From positions 1 through 34,703 of the forward strand of contig SVFG01000018.1 of assembly GCA_015056975.1 (NCBI GenBank): DNA of 34,703 nucleotides, given 5' to 3'. The notes under the pieces were generated by a model. That model was not told the DNA's origin, did no database searches, and saw only the letters and a program-made list of their open reading frames with translations. The position numbers and the translations under genes were made by a program. The stretch is from Lachnospiraceae bacterium. GTDB lineage: Bacteria > Bacillota > Clostridia > Lachnospirales > Lachnospiraceae. Of this stretch, positions 16,665 to 22,598 are shown one piece after another; the first letter of the stretch is position 1; every line of letters begins with the position of its first letter.

Positions 16665-16994
16665 ATGAGAGCAGGTATGGGTGGTGTAGGTATTGCATCA
16701 GTGTTGGTAATTGTGGGAATTTTGTTGGTATTAGCAGTAGTAGTAGGTATTATAGTTCTGATAGTTGTGCTGTGTACGAGGAACAAAAATAAGAGCATGC
16801 CCCAAGCAACCGTAAATGCTTTTGTTGTTGGAAGGAGAGAAAGTGCATCCGGGTATTTTATTGCATTCCAGTTGGATAGCGGTGAGCGTATGGAGCTTGG
16901 TGCGGATGTAAACACCTATGGAATGGCAATCGAAGGAACCAGAGGCGTACTTACTTTCCAGGGGACAAGATGTGTTAGGTTTCAGAGAGTGTAA
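16665..16994 (+). CDS. Small membrane protein, DUF2500-like
   Basis: The 109 aa protein has one strong transmembrane helix (~10-37) followed by a basic stretch and a small beta-rich domain. The tail YFIAFQLDSGERMELG...YGMAIEGTRGVLTFQGTR matches what I recall of DUF2500 proteins, whose function is unknown. It has its own extended -10 promoter and terminator and so appears monocistronic. The ribosome site AGAGGTG (16653-16659) precedes ATG 16665. Confidence 0.75.
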   Translation: MRAGMGGVGIASVLVIVGILLVLAVVVGIIVLIVVLCTRNKNKSMPQATVNAFVVGRRESASGYFIAFQLDSGERMELGADVNTYGMAIEGTRGVLTFQGTRCVRFQRV

Positions 16995-17010
16995 TTGAAA
17001 TTCAGTGAAG

Positions 17011-17041
17011 CGCTTCCGGCGATGGTACCGGAAGCGTTTTT
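17011..17041 (+). terminator. Rho-independent terminator after the DUF2500-like gene
   Basis: A perfect GC-rich 9-bp stem pairs 17011-17019 with 17028-17036 across an eight-base loop and is followed by TTTTT at 17037-17041. Confidence 0.85.
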
Positions 17042-17106
17042 AAAATCGCAATTTTTATCAATCCTTTTCTTGCGGGATGTGGTAATTTTAGTTTGAGGTG
17101 AGAACA

Positions 17107-17937
17107 GTGGAGTATCGAAAGCATATTCAAAGGGTGATAGCATATATCGAGGATAATCTTACGACAGACATGGACAATGTATCTCTGGCTGCTATCGTCG
17201 GTTATTCTGAATATCATTTTCTGCGGCTGTTCAAGGAGGCGGTGAAGCTGACTCCCATGGATTACATTCGTAAACGGCGCCTTACGGAGATTGTAAAGCA
17301 GATGATGAAAAGCAACAGAACGGCTTCGGATATAGCTTTTGAATATGGATTTAACTCAAAAGAAAATTTTACCCGTGCCTTTAAGTCGGAGCATAAGATT
17401 CTTCCAACGGAATTTAGGACAACCAAAAACAGTCTGAAATTATACGAGCGCATACGGTTTGAGGAGAATGAATGGCGGTTGGAACCAAGGATTATTACGC
17501 TGCCCGCCTTTGAGCTTGTGACTTACAAAAGTGATGAAGGTCTGCCTCCGAGATTTTGGAATAAGTACAATGCAAAGAAGTGGTCTTTGAAATTGTCAGG
17601 CGGAGAAGTAGTGGAGGATTTTGGTGTCAGCAGTTGGAATAATGAGCGAAACCATTTAGATTATTTTATCGGTATTCCAAAGGATAAGGCACATGGTGAC
17701 CTGTCCGGTACCATTACGCTTAACATTGTAGGCGGTTTGTATGCATTGTTTGAAACACCGGTTGCTACTCATTTTGATTTTGTAAGTACCATTCATCAGA
17801 CATGGGATTACATTTATGATGTGTGGCTGCCTGCAAGCGGTTATTGCAAGGCCGATGGGTATGAGTTTGAGAGTTATATGGAGGATAGCCGCATCTTTTC
17901 AGAAAAAATCTATATACCAATCAGGGAGAAAGGATAA
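17107..17937 (+). CDS. AraC-family regulator with GyrI-like effector-binding domain
   Basis: The 276 aa protein has an N-terminal AraC/XylS DNA-binding domain with two helix-turn-helix units (~8-105), including VSLAAIVGYSEYHFLRLFKE and ASDIAFEYGFNSKENFTRAF. Residues ~120-276 resemble the GyrI-like/AraC effector-binding domain that binds small, often hydrophobic molecules in multidrug-response regulators. GTG 17107 is preferred because GAGGTGAG at 17095-17102 precedes it; GTG 17098 is the alternative. It heads a group with two uncharacterised genes at 17942 and 18893, which may be its targets or partners. Confidence 0.85.
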   Translation: MEYRKHIQRVIAYIEDNLTTDMDNVSLAAIVGYSEYHFLRLFKEAVKLTPMDYIRKRRLTEIVKQMMKSNRTASDIAFEYGFNSKENFTRAFKSEHKILPTEFRTTKNSLKLYERIRFEENEWRLEPRIITLPAFELVTYKSDEGLPPRFWNKYNAKKWSLKLSGGEVVEDFGVSSWNNERNHLDYFIGIPKDKAHGDLSGTITLNIVGGLYALFETPVATHFDFVSTIHQTWDYIYDVWLPASGYCKADGYEFESYMEDSRIFSEKIYIPIREKG

Positions 17938-17941
17938 TCAT

Positions 17942-18856
17942 ATGAAAAAGATAGAAATTACATTTGATGGAATTACAGATACAACAGGCTACTTATTTTC
18001 TTTGGCAAAATGCTTTGCGGCTGTAGTAAAGGACAGTGAATACAAGGATTACTTTGAGGATATTATTGCAGCAAGCGGTTTTGCCTTTCGGATGTGGGCA
18101 GACGGTAAGGAGCTTTGTCCCAGTGCCACAAGCATCTGGGATTTTAAAAGCCAGAAGCAGTGGTTTGAAAACAGCGGACTTCTCTGTGACTATGTGGAAC
18201 GGCTTTGGGGAGAGGATGCTGTGGAAGAGGAGCGAAGACTTGCAGCGATTTGTCTGATTCAGAAATCCATTGACAACGGTACTGCGGTAGTTGCCTGGGA
18301 TATCAGTGGCTGTGAATGGGGGATTATTATTGGTTATGATGAGGAAAATCAAAGCCTGTTAACCTTAAAAATTAATGGTAATCAGGATAGTATACCTTAT
18401 GACAAGCTGGGTAAATTGGATATTCCCATTCTATCGGTTGTGAGTATTTGCGGGAAACAGGAGAAATCTGCGGAAAAGGTGCTTAGCGATACTAAAAAGC
18501 TCGCAGTGGCTCACTTAAAGGGAGAGGAATGGTGCGATAATGCAAAAGGACTAGAAGCTTATGATACCATGATTGAGTTTGTTCTTCATAAGCTTTCTGA
18601 TGATTCCGCTTGGAATCTGGAGTATTATCTGGGAACCTACGCAGCCTTGAAGTGGTATGCCTGGAAGTTTTTTGAGAAGTATCAGGAGAAGGAGCTTGCC
18701 ACATTGTATCAGGCAGTTTATGAGGCATGGAAAGCGGCTTTCGAAATAAAGTGTACACAGGATGTAACCGGGCAGGAGGTAAAACAGCAGCTTGCAAGTT
18801 TGCTTGCAAAAGCCAAAAATGCGGAGCGGGAAGCGGTAGGGCTGATGGAGGCATGA
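17942..18856 (+). CDS. Uncharacterised protein, possibly papain-fold (BtrH/C39-like) without catalytic His
   Basis: I do not firmly recognise this 304 aa cytoplasmic protein. The N-terminal half resembles the C39/BtrH-type papain fold: an early helix with Cys (SLAKCFAAVV), a middle region with SIWDFKSQKQWFENSG, and DNGTAVVAWDISGCEWGIIIGYD. In active relatives a His would be expected where this reads EWGIIIGYD, so an active peptidase is doubtful. Residues ~185-304 are helical and rich in Lys, Glu and Ala. The start is ATG 17942, five bases after the AraC gene stop; the frame is open further upstream but overlaps that gene. Co-transcription with the regulator is likely. Confidence 0.7.
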   Translation: MKKIEITFDGITDTTGYLFSLAKCFAAVVKDSEYKDYFEDIIAASGFAFRMWADGKELCPSATSIWDFKSQKQWFENSGLLCDYVERLWGEDAVEEERRLAAICLIQKSIDNGTAVVAWDISGCEWGIIIGYDEENQSLLTLKINGNQDSIPYDKLGKLDIPILSVVSICGKQEKSAEKVLSDTKKLAVAHLKGEEWCDNAKGLEAYDTMIEFVLHKLSDDSAWNLEYYLGTYAALKWYAWKFFEKYQEKELATLYQAVYEAWKAAFEIKCTQDVTGQEVKQQLASLLAKAKNAEREAVGLMEA

Positions 18857-18892
18857 AAAATAACTGCTATGGCTTAGGCGGAGGATAGATAA

Positions 18893-19741
18893 ATGAACCA
18901 TAAGAATGGTAAGATAGCACGAGAGATTATAGAACTGCAAAATGCTGACGGTACTTGGGGCCATGTTTTTCATTCTCTTGCCCAGCCAAATAAAAAGTAT
19001 CCGCTAACCACAGAGCAGGCTTTGCGTAGGTTAAAAATATTGGGGTTTACCATCAATGACGCTCCAATCCGCAAAGCAGTGGATTGTATGATATCCTGCC
19101 TGCAAGGTGCGAGGAAAATTGATAATTATTGGGAAAAGACATTGGATTGGGAACTGTTTACACAGCTTATGTTGGCAACCTGGGTGAGAATATTTGAGCC
19201 TGAAAATGAAACGGCGCTGCAAGTTGCCGTGCGTTGGGCAAAGGTGTTCGAGGAGGGATTTAAGAGCGGTGAGTACAGTGAAAGAGATTACTTTGAAGCC
19301 TATCAGCAGGAATTTGACGGTGAAAGGAGAGCGGGGAATGTGGTTTCTTTTTCCCCTTTTTATCATCTGCAGTTGTTACAGGGCGTGATATCCGAAGAAG
19401 TTGAAAAGCAGTTGGTTGATTATGTTCTTTCAAAAGCCGACGGAATATATTATGTGTATGATAAGTCATTATGTGAATTGCCAAAAGAGTTTGCGTCGAG
19501 AGAGTCAGCCAAATATCTGGCAGCTATTGAATTATTGTCGGGATATAAGTCAGCAAAAGAAAGGCTTAAATTCGTAGTAGCATGGTTAGAGGATAATCAG
19601 GAGCAAAACGGACAGTGGGATTTAGGAGCAAAAGCAAAGGATAACATTTATTTACCGCTTTCAGATTCATGGACAAAGGCTGAGTATCGGAAAGCGGATT
19701 GTACGGAGTGGATAGTCGCTATTTTGAATAAAATAATGTAA
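18893..19741 (+). CDS. Uncharacterised alpha/alpha-barrel-like protein (prenyltransferase/squalene-cyclase repeat type)
   Basis: The 282 aa protein is mostly helical. Two segments, IIELQNADGTWGHVFH near residue 15 and LEDNQEQNGQWDLG near residue 238, resemble the QW repeats that cap helices in the alpha/alpha-toroid fold of squalene cyclases and prenyltransferases. The rest of the cyclase machinery, such as DxDD, is not evident, so a terpenoid reaction should not be assumed. The ribosome site GGCGGAGG (18877-18884) is eight bases from ATG 18893. It follows the possible papain-fold gene by 36 bases and probably belongs to the same unit as the AraC-type regulator. Confidence 0.7.
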   Translation: MNHKNGKIAREIIELQNADGTWGHVFHSLAQPNKKYPLTTEQALRRLKILGFTINDAPIRKAVDCMISCLQGARKIDNYWEKTLDWELFTQLMLATWVRIFEPENETALQVAVRWAKVFEEGFKSGEYSERDYFEAYQQEFDGERRAGNVVSFSPFYHLQLLQGVISEEVEKQLVDYVLSKADGIYYVYDKSLCELPKEFASRESAKYLAAIELLSGYKSAKERLKFVVAWLEDNQEQNGQWDLGAKAKDNIYLPLSDSWTKAEYRKADCTEWIVAILNKIM

Positions 19742-19794
19742 TTGAAGGAAAAACAGGGTTTGATATGGTGTTCGTATTTTTGTTATATTATTAC

Positions 19795-19823
19795 TTGCAT
19801 TTTGTTTACGTTTATGATATGCT
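19795..19823 (+). promoter_or_regulatory. Weak promoter candidate upstream of the Rpn-family gene
   Basis: TTGCAT at 19795-19800 is 17 bases from TATGCT at 19818-19823; an overlapping TATGAT lies at 19813-19818. A start near 19830 would give a leader of about 126 bases. The surroundings are very AT-rich, so chance matches are likely. Confidence 0.3.
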
Positions 19824-19839
19824 CAATACAAAGCATATA

Positions 19840-19855
19840 TTCTAACGTTCTAACG
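19840..19855 (+). repeat. Tandem 8-bp repeat in the Rpn-family gene leader
   Basis: TTCTAACG occurs twice in direct tandem at 19840-19847 and 19848-19855. Just outside, AAAGCATA (19830-19837) and TATGCTTT (19885-19892) are perfect inverted repeats that would enclose the tandem copies in a loop. Confidence 0.5.
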
Positions 19856-19913
19856 AATTTCTCAAATTCTAAATTCACGAAATCTATGCTTTTAATCACA
19901 AAATAAATTAAAA

Positions 19914-19952
19914 GCAGGAGATTTTGGGATATTGTTCTCCTGCGAAGGAGGA
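19914..19952 (+). promoter_or_regulatory. Possible translation-control hairpin switch of the Rpn-family gene
   Basis: Three segments can pair in two exclusive ways. GCAGGAGA (19914-19921) pairs perfectly with TCTCCTGC (19936-19943), leaving the ribosome site free. Alternatively 19935-19941 pairs with the ribosome site AGGAGGA (19946-19952) across a GCGA tetraloop: seven pairs, one of them a wobble. The start codon is at 19956. No known riboswitch class was recognised. Confidence 0.45.
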
Positions 19953-19955
19953 CAA

Positions 19956-20894
19956 ATGAATAAAGAAAACACACCTACAGTAACTGCTAACCGTGAGCAC
20001 AAAAGTACTGTGTTCAGTATGATTTATCGGGACAAGGGAAAGCTTTTAGAGCTCTATAATGCCATGAATCATACGGACTATACAGACCCGGAGCTGTTGC
20101 AGATTGTAACGCTGGAGAATGCTATTTACATGTCCATGGAGAATGATCTTGCCTTTATTGTGGATCTGCATCTGTATTTGTATGAGCATCAGTCGACCTA
20201 CAATCCGAATATGCCGCTTAGGGATTTGTTTTATGTGGCAAATGAGTATCAGCGCCTGGTGCGGAATGACAGTATATATGCATCCAGACTGGTAAAGCTG
20301 CCAGCTCCTCATTTTGTTGTATTTTATAACGGCAAAGACAAACGACCGGAGAAAGAAATTTTAAAGCTGTCAGACGCATATCTTACAGAGGAATTATACC
20401 CGGATTTGGAGCTTAAGGTGACGGTGCTTAACATCAACGCAGGGAATAATAGAGAGCTTAAGGAAAACTGTAGGACACTGCGGGAATATATGCAATATGT
20501 GGAATGTGTGCGTCACAATACGGATGAGCTTGGAATGCAGTTAAACGAAGCCGTGGAGAGTGCCGTGAACGAGTGTATTAACAAAGGAATTCTAAAGGAT
20601 TTCCTGCTGGAGAACAAAGCGGAGGCGATGACTATGAGTATTTTCGAGTATAACGAAGCAGAAGAGAAGGAAAAGATGCGCAGGGCAGAGTATGCCGGTG
20701 GGTATGAGGATGGAGTAGCAGACGGAGTTGAACGGGGAATAAAGGACGGAATACAACAGGGACTAGAGCAGGGGAGTCAGAGGATGCTTACATTAATTGA
20801 TAAAATGACAGAGGATGGTCTTGCAGACCAAATCTCCCGACTTTCCAAGGATGCAGGGTTCCTACAGAAGATGTTGGAAAAATATATGTTATAA
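19956..20894 (+). CDS. Rpn-family (PD-(D/E)XK nuclease-like) protein
   Basis: The 312 aa protein belongs to the group annotated as Rpn family recombination-promoting nuclease/putative transposase. Family-like features are the N-terminal YRDKGKLLELYNAMN segment and the core DLAFIVDLHLYLYEHQST, holding the Asp and Glu-x-Gln of a PD-(D/E)XK-type site. After a helical region the C-terminus (~247-275) has Gly about every four residues (YEDGVADGVERGIKDG). Known Rpn proteins nick or cut DNA and promote RecA-independent recombination; many members are abundant and of unclear role. ATG 19956 follows the strong site GAAGGAGG; an upstream TTG at 19932 is unlikely. It has its own long leader and terminator. 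Confidence 0.8.
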   Translation: MNKENTPTVTANREHKSTVFSMIYRDKGKLLELYNAMNHTDYTDPELLQIVTLENAIYMSMENDLAFIVDLHLYLYEHQSTYNPNMPLRDLFYVANEYQRLVRNDSIYASRLVKLPAPHFVVFYNGKDKRPEKEILKLSDAYLTEELYPDLELKVTVLNINAGNNRELKENCRTLREYMQYVECVRHNTDELGMQLNEAVESAVNECINKGILKDFLLENKAEAMTMSIFEYNEAEEKEKMRRAEYAGGYEDGVADGVERGIKDGIQQGLEQGSQRMLTLIDKMTEDGLADQISRLSKDAGFLQKMLEKYML

Positions 20895-20901
20895 TTTCGA
20901 C

Positions 20902-20945
20902 GCGGTCGTATCAATGGTTTGATTATCATGATACGGCCGCTTTTT
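20902..20945 (+). terminator. Rho-independent terminator after the Rpn-family gene
   Basis: A 12-bp stem with one G-T pair (20902-20913 with 20929-20940) is followed by TTTTT at 20941-20945. It begins eight bases after the stop. Confidence 0.85.
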
Positions 20946-20960
20946 GCGGAAGATGTTGCC

Positions 20961-20980
20961 ATGCCACGCTTCGGTGGCAT
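20961..20980 (+). repeat. Small inverted repeat upstream of the LytTR operon
   Basis: ATGCCAC (20961-20967) and GTGGCAT (20974-20980) pair perfectly around GCTTCG. No T tract follows, so it is not a standard terminator. It lies 18 bases before the LytTR direct repeats and could contribute to a binding region. Confidence 0.45.
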
Positions 20981-20998
20981 CTTACATACCTTGAATGT

Positions 20999-21023
20999 AC
21001 CACTTGCAGGTAAACCACTTGCA
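20999..21023 (+). promoter_or_regulatory. Paired direct repeats, candidate LytTR autoregulatory site
   Basis: ACCACTTGCA occurs at 20999-21008 and again at 21014-21023, a 15-bp period. The second copy overlaps the -35 box of the adjacent LytTR gene. LytTR regulators usually bind imperfect direct repeats just upstream of or overlapping the -35, so autoregulation is likely. Their commonest spacing is about two helical turns, so this spacing is unusual. Confidence 0.5.
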
Positions 21024-21046
21024 AATGATTCCATGCATGTTACAAT
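21019..21046 (+). promoter_or_regulatory. Promoter of the LytTR operon
   Basis: TTGCAA (21019-21024) and TACAAT (21041-21046) are 16 bases apart, and TGT directly before TACAAT makes an extended -10. The leader to ATG 21064 would be about 11 bases, just enough for GGAGGT at 21053-21058. Confidence 0.55.
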
Positions 21047-21063
21047 CTAAACGGAGGTGCGGA

Positions 21064-21495
21064 ATGAAGATAGAGATTGAAGAACAGAAAAAGGAATTAC
21101 AAGTCATCATACAGTGCGTACGGGCAGATGAGCAGGTGGCCCGCTTGAAATCCCATATTGAGCTGTTTGATAACAAAATACAGGCCAAAAATGATAAAGA
21201 AATCTGTTTTGTGAAGCTGATGGATGTTCTGTATTTTGAAACTGTTGACAACCGTATGTATTTGTATACAGAGGATGATGTGATGGAAATCGGATACCGA
21301 TTGTATGAGCTGGAGGCGATTCTTCCGACGGAGGATTTTATCAGAATTTCTAAATCCCAAATTGTAAATGTCAATAAAATCAACACCTTAAAGCCCGAAA
21401 TAAATCGGACGATTCTGGTGACGATGTGTAACAAAGAGCAGCTTTACATTTCAAGGAAATACGTGAAAGCATTTCGCAGTTTACTATCAATATAA
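21064..21495 (+). CDS. LytTR-type DNA-binding transcription regulator
   Basis: The 143 aa protein has a short N-terminal helical part (~1-40) and a C-terminal LytTR DNA-binding domain (~45-140), with the family hallmarks VLYFETVDNRMYLYT and FIRISKSQIVNVNKI. There is no receiver domain, so it is not a classical response regulator. It is followed 10 bases later by a four-helix membrane protein, the arrangement of LytTR regulatory systems such as HdrRM and BrsRM of streptococci, in which the membrane protein holds the regulator inactive. ATG 21064 has GGAGGT five bases upstream; the frame runs open to 20995 but lacks a ribosome site there. Confidence 0.88.
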   Translation: MKIEIEEQKKELQVIIQCVRADEQVARLKSHIELFDNKIQAKNDKEICFVKLMDVLYFETVDNRMYLYTEDDVMEIGYRLYELEAILPTEDFIRISKSQIVNVNKINTLKPEINRTILVTMCNKEQLYISRKYVKAFRSLLSI

Positions 21496-21505
21496 GGGGG
21501 TAATT

Positions 21506-21973
21506 ATGAAAAATTATAAAAAAGACTTTGTTCAGTTTTTGGTATGGATGAGGAACGGAACAGCTTTTTGCACAAGCTGGTTTCTGATTCTCTGGCTGTT
21601 ATACAATCATTCTTGGGGCATTGAGCAAATTGCAACAAATCGTCTGATTGAGATGCTGCTTTTTGTGGTAGGCGGAGTTTTTGTTTTCTGTTCCTTTTTC
21701 ACCCGCACATTCATCAGAAAATGGAGCTTTCAAAAGAGGTTAAACTGTTTTATGGTTGTAATTGCATTGTACGAATGCTTTGTATTCTATGTTATGGGTA
21801 TATGGGAGAGCAGCGGTAACCCCTTTATGTGGATTGTGTTCTTCGGTGTGATATTGTTATCTTACTTTCTGTGCATGGCAATTTATCAGGTATACAGCAG
21901 ACGGCAGGGAGAACTGTTTACCAAGGCATTACAGAATTATCAGCAAAAAAGGAGTATGGAAAATGGAAAATAA
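21506..21973 (+). CDS. DUF3021-like membrane partner of the LytTR regulator
   Basis: The 155 aa protein has four hydrophobic helices (~18-35, 46-65, 78-96, 104-126) and a charged cytoplasmic tail. Size, topology and its place after a stand-alone LytTR gene match DUF3021 proteins, which commonly accompany such regulators and are thought to restrain them. AAGGGGG at 21494-21500 precedes ATG 21506. The end overlaps the next gene by 11 bases, so all three genes are probably translated together. Which signal it senses is unknown. Confidence 0.75.
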   Translation: MKNYKKDFVQFLVWMRNGTAFCTSWFLILWLLYNHSWGIEQIATNRLIEMLLFVVGGVFVFCSFFTRTFIRKWSFQKRLNCFMVVIALYECFVFYVMGIWESSGNPFMWIVFFGVILLSYFLCMAIYQVYSRRQGELFTKALQNYQQKRSMENGK

Positions 21974-22529
21974 AAAAGTATGGTTTGAATTAATACAGGA
22001 GTTAAAAATTGATAATTCAAAAAAGCAAAAGAAGGGACTGCATTTTATGCTTGCGTCCATTTTGATTTGGACAGCAATTGGGGTGATTCATTCGACAAAT
22101 CTTCCCGTTCTGACAAAGAATCTGTATACGCTTTGTTGTTCGGCGCCATTGTTCCCGCTTGCACTTTTCTTTTCTAAGCTGCTTAATATTGAATTTCAAA
22201 ACAAAGAAAATCCCCTTACATCCATGGGAATTTTAGCGGCCGCTAATCAAATATTGTATATTCTGATAGCCATGTGGGTGTATGCCGGAGTGCCGGATAA
22301 AATGCTGATGGTTTATGCCATGATTTTTGGAGCACATTTATTGCCTTATGGCTGGCTGTATCAGTCCAAGGTATATTATGTGTTTGCTATTGTAATACCG
22401 ATAGCGGTATTGGCAGTGGGCCTACAGTATCCGGCAGCGGTAGTAGCATTCATGATGACCGGAGTACAAATTGTGTTAAGTGCATGTCTGTGGTTGGAGG
22501 TCAGACAGTTGTTTGGCGAGGAAAAATAA
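21963..22529 (+). CDS. Uncharacterised six-helix membrane protein (DUF7010-like)
   Basis: The 188 aa protein has a short charged N-terminus and about six transmembrane helices from residue ~27, ending in a short acidic tail. It resembles from memory the proteins labelled DUF7010, but I cannot verify this. It overlaps the DUF3021-like gene by 11 bases and has no promoter of its own, making it the third gene of the LytTR operon. It could be a second membrane partner or the output of the regulator. No catalytic motif is visible. Confidence 0.7.
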   Translation: MENKKVWFELIQELKIDNSKKQKKGLHFMLASILIWTAIGVIHSTNLPVLTKNLYTLCCSAPLFPLALFFSKLLNIEFQNKENPLTSMGILAAANQILYILIAMWVYAGVPDKMLMVYAMIFGAHLLPYGWLYQSKVYYVFAIVIPIAVLAVGLQYPAAVVAFMMTGVQIVLSACLWLEVRQLFGEEK

Positions 22530-22598
22530 TTCCATATCGCAATCCTATAGGAAATGTAGTAAAATAGAAATAGCAAAGTCTATAGGAGGCGATGGGGT

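Noticed and set aside
18893..19741. Squalene-hopene cyclase
   Set aside because: Only two QW-like segments are present, the length is less than half of a cyclase and no DxDD motif is seen.
19842..19900. Start of a CRISPR-like repeat array
   Set aside because: Only two 8-bp tandem copies occur, with no spacers or further units.
20961..20980. Second terminator after the Rpn-family gene
   Set aside because: The hairpin has no following T tract, and a complete terminator already lies just upstream.
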